DNA of 64,000 nucleotides from Rubidibacter lacunae KORDI 51-2. GTDB taxonomy: Bacteria; Cyanobacteriota; Cyanobacteriia; Cyanobacteriales; Rubidibacteraceae. Made by a program: the position numbers and the translations under genes. Below are positions 7,988 to 16,105 of this stretch, piece by piece (within the stretch, counting starts at the first letter, position 1; each line of letters opens with the position of its first letter). The notes beneath the pieces were generated by a model, which ran no database searches, had not been told where the DNA came from, and saw only the letters and a program-made list of their open reading frames with translations. Where the stretch lies: NCBI RefSeq assembly GCF_000473895.1, contig NZ_ASSJ01000049.1, forward strand, positions 1-64,000, written 5' to 3'.

Positions 7988-8680
7988 ATGGAACCCAGCC
8001 AAAGTTATCTCCAGACGGGGGAGGCGATCGCAGATGCTTTCAGCAGTCTGGTTCTCCTCGACCACCATCGAGTCTTCTCCAGCCTGACGACACCCGAGCG
8101 GGTGGCACGCTTCGTGGAAACCCACTGCTTGGCGGTGTGGGACTTTGCTCGCTTAGCACGGGCCCTGCAGCAGCAACTCGCCTGCGGGCAGCAGCTCGTT
8201 GCACTGATGCTCTTCGACCGTATGGCTTGTGGTTGCAGCAACTTGCTGCTCAACAGCTACTGGGAGGTCGCTACCGAGTTGGGTGCAGACCTGGACCCGT
8301 TGCGAGCCTCCCTGGCCGGGCGGAGCGATCGCCTCCCCAAACACCTCCGAGAGTTCGTCGTGGGGAGCCAGCAACTTGCTGAGAGCAAGGACATCCCGAC
8401 ACTGGCGGCGGCCTTCTTCCTCGGCAGCGAGAACGGGGCGGGCATCCTGCGCGACTGGCTGCGGTATCTGCATCCGCCGCAACCCGCCGCCCGCCTCACC
8501 ACCCTCGGCGCGATCGCCGACCTGGAGCAGCTGCGACGCGAACGCGCCCTGGAGATGGTCCGCGGACTCTGCCCGGACGAACGCCAGGCTGCCGCCGTCG
8601 CGATCGCCGTGCAGACCCGACGCCGCCGAATGTGGGATGCGACCCTGCAGCGAATGACACCGAACCCCCTCGCGGCCTGA
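7988..8680 (+). CDS. DUF3050-like (heme-oxygenase-fold) protein
   Basis: The ATG at 7988 gives 230 residues. The segment HRVFSSLTTPERVARFVETH and then AVWDFARLARALQQQLACG matches the conserved start of DUF3050, a helical heme-oxygenase-like family. Later parts are alanine-rich helices that I cannot align with confidence. It starts a long co-directional run (8.0-16.1 kb), but nothing links its chemistry to the transport-like genes that follow. A binding or oxidative role would be speculation. Confidence 0.55.
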   Translation: MEPSQSYLQTGEAIADAFSSLVLLDHHRVFSSLTTPERVARFVETHCLAVWDFARLARALQQQLACGQQLVALMLFDRMACGCSNLLLNSYWEVATELGADLDPLRASLAGRSDRLPKHLREFVVGSQQLAESKDIPTLAAAFFLGSENGAGILRDWLRYLHPPQPAARLTTLGAIADLEQLRRERALEMVRGLCPDERQAAAVAIAVQTRRRRMWDATLQRMTPNPLAA

Positions 8681-8685
8681 CTGCC

Positions 8686-8886
8686 ATGTCTAACCGCCCC
8701 TGGTTCAACCGCCGCGATCGCGTCTTCTATCTCCTCGATGAGTGTTGGTGCGAAGGTCGCCGCTCCCAACAACAACTTAAAAGTCACGTCCGCCGCACCA
8801 CAGGTATCGCTTGCTCTCCCAAGCTCATTGTCGCCTGGAAGCGCGATCGCCACATTCCCCTCGCCCGTCACCGGGAACCCACATGA
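8686..8886 (+). CDS. Small HTH-like protein (66 aa), paralogue of 9239-9493
   Basis: MSNRPWFNRRDRVFYLLDEC begins a 66-residue basic protein. Its C-terminal part, TTGIACSPKLIVAWKRDR, resembles the end of the product of 9239-9493 (SGVGCSRRAIARWKRENG). Both look like a helix-turn-helix whose recognition helix ends in WKR. The stop overlaps the ATG of the next gene, so it belongs to the operon. It is probably a regulator or accessory DNA-binding protein of the element. Confidence 0.5.
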   Translation: MSNRPWFNRRDRVFYLLDECWCEGRRSQQQLKSHVRRTTGIACSPKLIVAWKRDRHIPLARHREPT

Positions 8887-9230
8887 AACCCGCTACCGCC
8901 CGCCTGCAAATTGTCGAGAAGCCGCCGCGCGCCAAGCGATCGCGTCAGAGCAAGCTGCGGCGGGAGTGGGAAGCGTATCTGCGCTGGAACGCCTATGCCG
9001 TCGGTTTCGTAGCTCCCGCGTCAATGATTCCCCAAGTCGCGCTGGTTTGGCAGGGGCACATCGTCGGGATTGCCCTTATCTCCTGGATTCTGCTCTCGCT
9101 GAAGAGCACGTTGTTCGCCTGCTGGGGGGTGGAGCGCCGCGTCTGGGTGGTGGCGTTCAAGGAAGGACTGCAGGCGATCGCCAACCTGTCGGTACTGGCA
9201 GGTTTCATCTACCACGCTTACTTGAAGTGA
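8883..9230 (+). CDS. Small two-pass membrane protein
   Basis: The 115-residue product starts at the ATG overlapping the previous stop (ATGA). It has a basic cytoplasmic N-terminus (residues 1-38, many Lys/Arg), then hydrophobic segments at about 39-70 (YAVGFVAPASMIPQVALVW and HIVGIALISWILLSL) and a further hydrophobic stretch near 95-112. No recognised family. Its place just upstream of ATPase genes suggests a small inner-membrane component of the same apparatus. Confidence 0.55.
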   Translation: MKPATARLQIVEKPPRAKRSRQSKLRREWEAYLRWNAYAVGFVAPASMIPQVALVWQGHIVGIALISWILLSLKSTLFACWGVERRVWVVAFKEGLQAIANLSVLAGFIYHAYLK

Positions 9231-9238
9231 GGCGAGCC

Positions 9239-9493
9239 ATGATTTTGACTGCATTGAATCAATTGGTTTCAAGGGCGATCGCGTCCCTGCGCGTGGAGGA
9301 ACCGCCTGCCCCGAAGCCGCGAGGCAAGCGCCGCCGCACGCTGCAGCTCGACACCCTGATTGCCGAAGCCTGGGCGCAGGGCATCCAGGTCTACGAGCGC
9401 ATCATCGAGTTCGTGCGCGATCGCTCGGGGGTCGGCTGCTCTCGGCGCGCGATCGCCCGGTGGAAGCGAGAGAACGGTCTGCTCTATGGCTAA
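9239..9493 (+). CDS. Small HTH-like protein (84 aa)
   Basis: The ATG at 9239 follows GGCGAGCC. The first 35 residues are basic with an RGKRRR cluster, then come a helical segment and a C-terminal HTH-like block (RSGVGCSRRAIARWKRENGL) paralogous to the one in the product of 8686-8886. The end overlaps the start of the AAA ATPase gene by 8 nt. A sequence-specific DNA-binding role, for example an origin-of-transfer accessory protein, is possible but unproven. Confidence 0.5.
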   Translation: MILTALNQLVSRAIASLRVEEPPAPKPRGKRRRTLQLDTLIAEAWAQGIQVYERIIEFVRDRSGVGCSRRAIARWKRENGLLYG

Positions 9494-10427
9494 ACACCGC
9501 ATCGAGCGCAATTTGCGACGTCTGGCCGACGGGTCCTGGCGGGTCTACCGCTACCTCATCGGCAGCGACGGCTCGCGGCGATCGCTCGGCGCGGTGGAGA
9601 GTACCGTTTCCCAGACCTCCTATAGAGAGACAGAAAAACGTCGCATCGTCGCCGCGCTCCAGGCGCGCTCCGGCGTCCTCGTCGTCGGCGAAACCGGTAG
9701 CGGCAAGACCACTCTGGCGCGCTTCGTCGCGGCGGACCTGGAGCTGCTGGGCTATCCCATCGCCTGCGTGTCCCCCAGCTCTCCCAAACAGACGCTCGTG
9801 AAGCTCGCCGAAGCGCTGGGCGTGCCGACCGAATCCCTCACCACCGGCAAAGCCCTGAACGGTCCCCAACTGCAGGCGGCGATCGCGGAGTTCCTCCAGA
9901 GCAGCATCGCGTTCTTGGTCGTGGACGATGCCGAGCGCCTGGGGCGGGAACTGCGGGGCTGGCTGGCGGGGATGCTGTCGTGGCAGCAGCCGATGCTGTT
10001 GTTGGCAACCTTGCCGCCGCGCAAGGACCTGTTCTTGCGCCTGCCGCGCATCGAGCTGGACGCGCTGCCAAATGCGGCGATGAGGGCGATCGCGCGGGAC
10101 GCTGCTGCCGAGCTGGGCATAGAGCTGTCGGCAGCGGACCTGGCGAGCCTGCTGGAACGCTGCGGCGGCAACCCGATGCTCGTGCAGCGCGAGGTGCGGT
10201 CCGAGTTCTTGGGGCTGAAAGCCACCGCGCCCGACCACACGCAGTGGGTCGATGCGACCCCGTTCCTCGTCGCCGGGCTGATGGTCTTCACCGTAATGCG
10301 CTTCATCGGTCTCGGCTTCAACTCGACCAGCCTCTACCTGCTCGGCGGTATCCTCACCGTCGCCGTCGGCGTGGTGCGCGTCGTCATCTCCTCCCTCCCT
10401 CGTCAACCGCAGAAACTCGGCGCATGA
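9486..10427 (+). CDS. AAA/ExeA-like ATPase with C-terminal membrane anchor
   Basis: The protein has 313 residues. Walker A GETGSGKTTL is at 68-77 and Walker B FLVVDDAERL at about 141-150. A helical lid with NPMLVQREV follows, then two membrane segments at about 258-300 before a short basic tail. The ATPase portion resembles ExeA/TniB-type AAA proteins that drive assembly or DNA-processing complexes. The membrane anchor and the neighbouring HerA-like ATPase argue for an envelope-associated role. The start is fixed by overlap with the preceding gene, and its stop overlaps the next ATG. Confidence 0.7.
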   Translation: MAKHRIERNLRRLADGSWRVYRYLIGSDGSRRSLGAVESTVSQTSYRETEKRRIVAALQARSGVLVVGETGSGKTTLARFVAADLELLGYPIACVSPSSPKQTLVKLAEALGVPTESLTTGKALNGPQLQAAIAEFLQSSIAFLVVDDAERLGRELRGWLAGMLSWQQPMLLLATLPPRKDLFLRLPRIELDALPNAAMRAIARDAAAELGIELSAADLASLLERCGGNPMLVQREVRSEFLGLKATAPDHTQWVDATPFLVAGLMVFTVMRFIGLGFNSTSLYLLGGILTVAVGVVRVVISSLPRQPQKLGA

Positions 10428-11464
10428 TGACTGCAACCCACATGGCGTTCTCCGTGACCTTCACCTCCCTCGCCCTCGGCACGGCCAGTCCGGGCGTGCT
10501 GGGGGTGGCGGCGATCGCGTCCTTGGTCCCGGACATCGACACCACGCGATCGCTGATCGGTCGGGTACTGTTTCCTATCGCCCGACTGCTGGAGCGCCGC
10601 TTTCCCCACCGTTCGCTCACCCACAGCTTTCTCGGTACCGGGATCGTCACCCTCGTCACCTGCCCCACCTTGGCAATCATTCCGGCTGCGTACTGGCACG
10701 CCTGGATTCTCGGCTACTTCCTCGGTTGGGCAGCTGACATGCTCACCAAGAGCGGCGTCGCGGCGGGTTATCCTTCGTCGGCGCGCTGGATCTTCCCGCG
10801 CAATCCTCGACTGCGCCTGCAGACCGGCAGCGGTGCAGAGTATTGCGTGCTGTTTCTACTGACAGTCGTGGCGATCGCTTCCATCGCGCTCAACAGCGGC
10901 GGCGGCATCCTGGCATCCTTCAACCGCGTGATGGGACTGCCCAGCGGTGCGGTCCAGGAGTTCGCTGCCGAGGGCAACCACTACCTTATGTTCGCGAAAT
11001 TGCAGGGTCGCTCCACCGTCACCCAGCAGCCAGTTGAGGGTCTGTTCGAGGTGGTGCAGGTGCTGACTCAATCGGAGCTGCTGGTGCGCGATCGCGTGGG
11101 CTTCTACCAAGTCTGGCGCTCCCAACAAAGCCAAATCTACGTCAACCGCATCTCGCTGGTCCGGGGCCAGCCGATTGAAGAGGCGATCGCGCGACTGAGC
11201 TGGCGGGAGCAGCTGGGCAAAGTAGCGATCGCGGAGCTGAGCCGGCTGCCAGCGCGCACCTATCTGTCGGGCACGGTCGTGGTTGACACCGGCGAGTTGC
11301 TCCTGGTCGACAACCCCGAGCAGTTCCCCACCATCACCCTGCAGCCGGGGAGCGGGACCTACCTCGCCCGCTTGCGTGCGGCGACTCCCGCGCAGGTCGC
11401 AGCCGCGCTTGGAGACTACTACTTGACCGGCGACGTCATCGCCAGGAGCGTCTATGTTCGCTAA
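10424..11464 (+). CDS. YdjM/DUF457-like membrane metal-dependent hydrolase
   Basis: The protein has 346 residues. The first 180 have the DUF457/YdjM pattern: a hydrophobic start, LVPDIDTTRS, then FPHRSLTHSFLG with the His residues expected for metal binding, followed by membrane helices and HAWILGYFLGWAADMLT. The C-terminal 160 residues are soluble and unusual for the family. They contain a repeated beta-type pattern (LVRDRVGFYQVW, YVNRISLVRG, TYLSGTVVVDTGELL) that may be an extracytoplasmic domain. It overlaps both neighbours by a few bases, so it is part of the operon. Confidence 0.65.
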   Translation: MMTATHMAFSVTFTSLALGTASPGVLGVAAIASLVPDIDTTRSLIGRVLFPIARLLERRFPHRSLTHSFLGTGIVTLVTCPTLAIIPAAYWHAWILGYFLGWAADMLTKSGVAAGYPSSARWIFPRNPRLRLQTGSGAEYCVLFLLTVVAIASIALNSGGGILASFNRVMGLPSGAVQEFAAEGNHYLMFAKLQGRSTVTQQPVEGLFEVVQVLTQSELLVRDRVGFYQVWRSQQSQIYVNRISLVRGQPIEEAIARLSWREQLGKVAIAELSRLPARTYLSGTVVVDTGELLLVDNPEQFPTITLQPGSGTYLARLRAATPAQVAAALGDYYLTGDVIARSVYVR

Positions 11465-12575
11465 AGAGAAGCCGTTACCCGCCGCAGCGATCCCGCCCAA
11501 ACAGGATCGTCCGACTGACGAACCCCGTGCCGGCATCTTCCTCGGCACGCGCGTCACGGAGCGTCACGACGGCGGCATCCCCATCTACTGGAACCTGGAA
11601 GCGCTCGCTAACGGTCATGTCGCTGCCATTGGTGCCAGCGGTTCGGGCAAGACCCAGACGCTGAAGGCGATCGCCTACGCCCTTCACCAGCAGTACGAGC
11701 AATTGCGCTTGGTGGTGCTGGACTTCCACGGCGACCAACAGCTCCCCGGCGAGCGCGCTTACCAGCTCCACCTCACCAGCGCGTTCGGGGTCAATCCGCT
11801 GGTTATCCACGACGACCCAGAGGGCGGTGGACCCGACCTACAAGCGATCGATGTCGCGCACCAATTGAGCAAAATCCTGCAGATGGGACCGAACCAGCAG
11901 GGCTTGCTGATGGACTCGATTAAGTCGGCGTATTTGGAGCAGGGCATCCTGCAGAGCGATCGCACCACCTGGCAGCGGGAAGCGCCCAACTTCTCCGACC
12001 TCCAGGAAGCGATCGCGAGTTCGGAGCACAAGGGTGCAGACGAGCTGAAGCTGAAGATGGCGGCGTTGTTCATGTACGGCGTGTTCTCGCGCCCGCAGTT
12101 GCCGCTGGGCGATCGCCTGATTCGCGTGGACCTGCACAAGCTGCCGGAGGACGTGGCGGCGCTGGCGGCGGAGACGATCGCGCGCCAGCTCCTGAACCGG
12201 CACCGACTGGACGGGGAAATCGACGGCAAGCTGCCGCGCACCTACCTGGTCGTGGACGAGTGCAAGGTGATGCCGCGCGGGGAGAAGTCGGCGTGTTCGC
12301 GCATCGCGGCAGACGGGCGGAAGTTCGGGCTGGCGATGGTGGTGGCGAGCCAGAGCGAGCGCCACATCAGCGCGGACGTCATCGGCAACTGCGCCACGCA
12401 AATCGTGCTGCCGGTGGCAGCGGTGGAAGCCGGAAAAGTCTCCAAGAAATTCCGAGTCAACGACCGAGCGCTGGCAAAGCTGAAGCCGTTGTGGGCGTTA
12501 GTGCGGTCGGGCACGCAGCTCGACCCGGTGCAAGTGGAACCGTTCTACAAACGAGTGGCGGAGGAAGAAGCATGA
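11454..12575 (+). CDS. HerA/VirB4-like DNA-translocation ATPase
   Basis: The protein has 373 residues. Walker A AIGASGSGKTQTLKAIAY is at about 58-75, LVVLDFHGD follows, and Walker B TYLVVDECKVM lies near 265. A late SQSERHI segment corresponds to the region after motif B in HerA/FtsK/VirB4 enzymes. Members pump DNA or power conjugative secretion. It is shorter than a classical VirB4 or TraD and has no clear membrane anchor, so a HerA-like coupling ATPase is the best name. It overlaps the YdjM-like gene by 11 nt and the lipoprotein gene by 4 nt. Confidence 0.7.
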   Translation: MFAKEKPLPAAAIPPKQDRPTDEPRAGIFLGTRVTERHDGGIPIYWNLEALANGHVAAIGASGSGKTQTLKAIAYALHQQYEQLRLVVLDFHGDQQLPGERAYQLHLTSAFGVNPLVIHDDPEGGGPDLQAIDVAHQLSKILQMGPNQQGLLMDSIKSAYLEQGILQSDRTTWQREAPNFSDLQEAIASSEHKGADELKLKMAALFMYGVFSRPQLPLGDRLIRVDLHKLPEDVAALAAETIARQLLNRHRLDGEIDGKLPRTYLVVDECKVMPRGEKSACSRIAADGRKFGLAMVVASQSERHISADVIGNCATQIVLPVAAVEAGKVSKKFRVNDRALAKLKPLWALVRSGTQLDPVQVEPFYKRVAEEEA

Positions 12576-14155
12576 GACGGTGGTGGTTGGGATTGGGCGC
12601 GATCGCCTTGGTCAGCTGTCAAACTGCACCACCTGCCGTGCCGGTGACGGAAACACCGATGCCGGAAGTTGAGTCCGAGCCAGATCGCCCGCCGTCGGAC
12701 GATTCGCTGCCCCGCAGCCTGGACGTGACCCTGACGCTCGGCTCGCCCGACGATCTGCGGGTGGCAGCAGGGGATGCGATCGCAGTTGGCGATGTGTTGA
12801 GCGATCGCCCCGAGGAACGCGCGCGGCTCGCGCATCGGTTAGAACAGCTCCAACACGAGCTAGAGCGCTTGCAAGCCAACCCTGTCGCCGGTGCGGACGT
12901 GCCCGCGTTGCCCCCTGTTGGGTACGCCGCGCAAACGGCCGCGATCGCCAAGCAAGAACGAGTGGTGGCAGCGATCGCGCAGCGCCAGGTGTGGCAGGCG
13001 GAGAAGATCGCCGCGGTGCGTTCGCTCCACCGACCGACCGAGGTCGCGATGCTGGTTAACGAGGCGCAGCCGGTGCTGCCAGTCTTCGAAGATCGGCCGC
13101 GCGATCGCCAGGTCGCTCTGACGGTGGCTCACGAGGAGGCGATCGCCCGCGACCTAGATGCCGAGTTGGAGCAAGCGCAGGCGGAATTGGCTGTGGCAGT
13201 AGCCGAGCTGGAGGCTGCGCGGGAGCGTCGCGCCTACGACGAATACCGGCGAGAGTTGGAAATCGCGGGGCTGGACCGCGATCGCGCGGCACAACTGGAG
13301 CGGCGCGCCCTTATCGAGCAACGCATCCAGGAGGAGATGACGGCGGTCGCGGCCGAACTGCAGAGGGTGGAAGCGGTGCGATCTCCTTTTGCCGCCAACG
13401 TCCGCCGTGTGAAGTGGCTGGCGATGAAGGACCGCGAGCTGACCGTGCAGATTGCATTGGACATACAGGAACGCTCGCCTCCAGAGTCGTCCCCGGATGT
13501 GGAGGAACCAACAGTTGAAACTAGCTGGGGCATACCGCTCGCGATCGCCACGTTGCTGCTGGCGTTTGGAGCGTTGCCGGTGGGCGCTGCCACGGAAGAC
13601 GAGCTGCCCTGCCTCGATAGCTCGCCCCAGTGCATTGAGGAGCTCACCGAGCAGGCGATCGCGAACTCTCGCGAGTTCGAGGCGATCGCTCAGCGATTGG
13701 ACGTTAGCGAAGACCGGGTCGCGTACGCCCGACGCCAGCGCTGGACCCACTACATCACTGGCGACCCGGTCCGGCTGGTGGCGAATCTATTCGGCGGCGG
13801 GGACGTACAGCGCGATCGCCTCCAAATTGCGGAACTGGAACTACGCGGCGCGGACCTGGAGCGTCGCGGCGAGTCCCTGCGCGATCGCCTGCGCCAGGAG
13901 GTCACGACATGGGTGCTGGCGTACGAGCTGATCGGGCGGCGGATGGAGTTGGCGGGCGATCGCCTAGAAACCCAGCAGCAACAGACGCGCCTGGTTGAAC
14001 TGGACTACCGCTACGGCAGGGGCGACACGGTGCAGATGCTGAACCGCTGGCAAGCGGCTGAGGAGCTGTGGGCTGCGATCGCGGAGCTAAACGAGCAGCA
14101 GCGGCAAGCGGTGGTGAACCTATCCCGTCTGGTGGGAGTGTCTGATGAGCTTTAA
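12572..14155 (+). CDS. Lipoprotein fusing an HlyD-like adaptor to a TolC-like coiled coil
   Basis: The protein has 527 residues. The N-terminus (MRRWWLGLGAIALVSC) is a lipoprotein signal with a cysteine at 16. Residues 50-90 have a biotinyl-lipoyl-like stretch (GSPDDLRVAAGDAIAVGDVL), then long coiled coils to about 280, which is the layout of a periplasmic adaptor. A second hydrophobic signal-like segment (WGIPLAIATLLLAFGALPVG) lies at about 315-334. It is followed by ELTEQAIANSREFEAIAQRL and helical repeats resembling an outer-membrane efflux protein. The product looks like two exported proteins joined in one frame. The 3' third is duplicated at 15.2 kb. Confidence 0.65.
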   Translation: MRRWWLGLGAIALVSCQTAPPAVPVTETPMPEVESEPDRPPSDDSLPRSLDVTLTLGSPDDLRVAAGDAIAVGDVLSDRPEERARLAHRLEQLQHELERLQANPVAGADVPALPPVGYAAQTAAIAKQERVVAAIAQRQVWQAEKIAAVRSLHRPTEVAMLVNEAQPVLPVFEDRPRDRQVALTVAHEEAIARDLDAELEQAQAELAVAVAELEAARERRAYDEYRRELEIAGLDRDRAAQLERRALIEQRIQEEMTAVAAELQRVEAVRSPFAANVRRVKWLAMKDRELTVQIALDIQERSPPESSPDVEEPTVETSWGIPLAIATLLLAFGALPVGAATEDELPCLDSSPQCIEELTEQAIANSREFEAIAQRLDVSEDRVAYARRQRWTHYITGDPVRLVANLFGGGDVQRDRLQIAELELRGADLERRGESLRDRLRQEVTTWVLAYELIGRRMELAGDRLETQQQQTRLVELDYRYGRGDTVQMLNRWQAAEELWAAIAELNEQQRQAVVNLSRLVGVSDEL

Positions 14156-14228
14156 CGCTGGTTACCCGGGTCGTGTTTCGGCGCGATCGCCACTGCTCTG
14201 TTTCTGCACCCCGAGCCGGTCGAGTTGG
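13775..14228 (+). repeat. Direct repeat, copy 1 (3' end of lipoprotein gene and 5' end of nuclease gene)
   Basis: This segment covers the last third of the adaptor/TolC-like gene and about 80 bases of the following nuclease gene. It matches 15165-15618 at roughly 85% identity by eye. The match ends after GAGCCGGTCGAGTT. The interval between the copies holds the yedK gene. Confidence 0.75.
14145..14228 (+). pseudogene. 5' stub of the thermonuclease gene
   Basis: One frame reads CFGAIATALFLHPEPVEL, matching CFGAIAAALFLHREPVEF at the start of the nuclease at 15544. Only the signal-peptide region remains before the sequence diverges. It is the broken end left when the segment was duplicated and the yedK-bearing stretch was inserted. 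Confidence 0.6.
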
Positions 14229-14470
14229 GTGCGGCCACTTCTTGGAAGAAACTCGGAAGCCGCCAGACCCTGGAACAGTCTCAGCCCCACTTACTTGCTA
14301 GCTTCTAGCGCACCGCGAGGAGTCTTTGCACGCACGTGCGGAATTATCTTTCTAGAAGGCGACATGCACCCGTTCTTTCAAGTCATCATAAACCCCGGAT
14401 TCTACGATGTTCTACCCCCCTGCAATTAACGTATTATGGCAATAGCGAGTCAAACTCTGCAAAACGAAAA

Positions 14471-15106
14471 ATGTGCGGAAGATACACCTTAACAGCGACA
14501 AGAGAAATCATCACAGAAAATTTTTTCGTTAATATCACCCCCCTTTACCAAGCTCGCTACAATATTGCTCCATCGCAACCCTTACTCGCGATCGTTAGCA
14601 ATGAGGGGAATCGAGAGGCTCAGTTCTTTCGTTGGGGGTTAATTCCCAGCTGGGTAAAGGATGAGAAGTTTACGAACAAACCGATCAACGCACGCAGTGA
14701 AACCGTGCGCGAAAAGCCATTCTTCCGCAGCGCATTTAAATACAGACGTTGTTTAATTCCGGCTGACGGCTTTTACGAATGGCAATCCCAAGGCAAAGGG
14801 AAGCGTAAGCAACCCTATTGCATTCATTTACCCAATCGGGATTTATTTGCCTTTGCAGGTCTTTGGGAAGACTGGCAAGGCATCAGAACCTGTGCGATTC
14901 TGACCCGTGAAGCTGATGCCCAAATGAAGCCCATTCATCACCGAATGCCGATAATGGTCCCTAGGGCTCAGTATGATTACTGGCTAGACACTAGCAACCA
15001 CAATCCAACTATCCCCCATGATTCCCCAGGACTGCAGTTTGACAAAGTGGGAATAGCTGTAAACGACCCGAGCATTGATTCGCCAAAATGTTTGGTGGCA
15101 TCTTAG
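14471..15106 (+). CDS. yedK: SOS response-associated peptidase YedK/HMCES (SRAP)
   Basis: The protein has 211 residues beginning MCGRYTL. Cys2 is the catalytic residue that forms a thiazolidine crosslink with abasic sites in single-stranded DNA. The conserved elements are all present: YNIAPSQ, WGLIPSWV, INARSET, RRCLIPADGFYEW and the histidine motif HHRMP. The length is normal. Codon use is more AT-rich and HIP1 sites are sparse compared with the flanking operon. It sits between the two copies of a duplicated segment, so it arrived as an insertion. YedK shields abasic sites and is often carried by mobile elements. Confidence 0.92.
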   Translation: MCGRYTLTATREIITENFFVNITPLYQARYNIAPSQPLLAIVSNEGNREAQFFRWGLIPSWVKDEKFTNKPINARSETVREKPFFRSAFKYRRCLIPADGFYEWQSQGKGKRKQPYCIHLPNRDLFAFAGLWEDWQGIRTCAILTREADAQMKPIHHRMPIMVPRAQYDYWLDTSNHNPTIPHDSPGLQFDKVGIAVNDPSIDSPKCLVAS

Positions 15107-15164
15107 TCCGGCATGCAGCATGTTGCTGCAAACTTTTAATTTGATAGTGGTTTCCGAATTGTTT

Positions 15165-15618
15165 TCAAGGCCCGGCTGGTGGCAAATTTGTTCGGGGGCG
15201 GGGACGTGCAGTGCGATCGCCTCCAAATTGCGGAGCTGGAACTACCCGGGGCAGGACTGGAGCGACGCGGCGAGTCCCTTCGCGATCGCCTGTTCCAGGA
15301 GGTCGCGGCATGGGTGCTGGCGAATGAGCTGGTTGGGCAGCGGCTGTGTTCGCGGGCGATCCCTGGTAACCCAACAGCAACTGACGCACCTGGCAGAGCT
15401 AGACACCGCTAAGGTGGCTGGCGATACGGTGCAGATCCTGAACCGCTGGCAAGCGGCCGAGGAGCTGCAGGCTGCGATCGCGGAGCTAGAGGAGCAGCAG
15501 CGGCAAGCAGTGGTAAACCTATTCAGTCTGGTGGGGGTATCCGATGATTAAACGATGGTTTCAGGTGGCGTGCTTTGGTGCGATCGCCGCGGCTCTATTC
15601 CTCCACCGCGAGCCGGTC
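15165..15618 (+). repeat. Direct repeat, copy 2
   Basis: This is the second copy of the segment at 13775-14228. Its left part is a decayed piece of the adaptor/TolC-like gene, and its right part is the start of the intact nuclease gene at 15544. The substitutions and a frameshift lie mostly in the decayed part. Confidence 0.75.
15170..15549 (+). pseudogene. 3' fragment of the adaptor/TolC-like gene
   Basis: The translations LFGGGDVQCDRLQIAELEL in one frame and LNRWQAAEELQAAIAELEEQ in another match the corresponding parts of the 12572-14155 product (LFGGGDVQRDRLQIAELEL and LNRWQAAEELWAAIAELNEQ). A frameshift near 15340-15400 separates them. The 5' two-thirds is missing. Its end overlaps the nuclease start (GATGATTAA), as in the original arrangement. 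Confidence 0.7.
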
Positions 15619-16095
15619 GAGTTCGAGATTCCTGGCAGCGAACCGCGTGCGATCGCCGTGTCCCCAGCAGCGCGATCGCGGGAGGTGTGGCAGGTCAAAC
15701 CCGGGTCTGTTTACGACGGCGACACGTTACGTGTCACGAACGGGCCGCAGGAGCTGAAGATTCGGTTCTGCGGGATTGACGCGCCCGAGAAGGACCAGCC
15801 CTTCGGGGTGGCGTCGCGGGACTACCTGCGATCGCTGCTGCCGGACGGGGCGGAGGTGGCGATCGCACAGATCGAGCTAGACCGCTACGAGCGAACTGTG
15901 GCTGAGGTTTTCTTAGGGGATGAATCGGTCAATGCTCAGATGGTGCGCGCCGGGCTGGCGTGGCACTACGAGCGCTATTCGGGAAACTGCCCCAGCCGTG
16001 CTGAGATTGTCCAGGCGGAGGCAGAGGCGCGATCGCAAGGACTCGGTGTGTTTGCGGCGGGGAACGTGCCGCCGTGGGAGTGGCGGCGGCGGTAG
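15544..16095 (+). CDS. Exported thermonuclease (staphylococcal nuclease-like)
   Basis: The protein has 183 residues. A basic start and hydrophobic segment (FQVACFGAIAAALFL) form a signal peptide or anchor. The SNase fold follows: VYDGDTLRV, IRFCGIDAPEKDQPFG with the Arg and Asp of the active site, the LDRYERTVAEVFL loop with a second Arg, and LAWHYERYS near the end. It is the last gene of the translocation-like operon. Export plus position suggests it acts outside the cytoplasm, for example on DNA or RNA in the periplasm. It may also be a passenger gene. Confidence 0.88.
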   Translation: MIKRWFQVACFGAIAAALFLHREPVEFEIPGSEPRAIAVSPAARSREVWQVKPGSVYDGDTLRVTNGPQELKIRFCGIDAPEKDQPFGVASRDYLRSLLPDGAEVAIAQIELDRYERTVAEVFLGDESVNAQMVRAGLAWHYERYSGNCPSRAEIVQAEAEARSQGLGVFAAGNVPPWEWRRR

Positions 16096-16105
16096 TGCGA
16101 TCGGG

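Noticed and set aside
9402-10436. Long minus-strand open frame opposite the AAA ATPase
   Set aside because: The plus strand has Walker motifs and overlapping operon structure; the minus frame is a GC-rich shadow.
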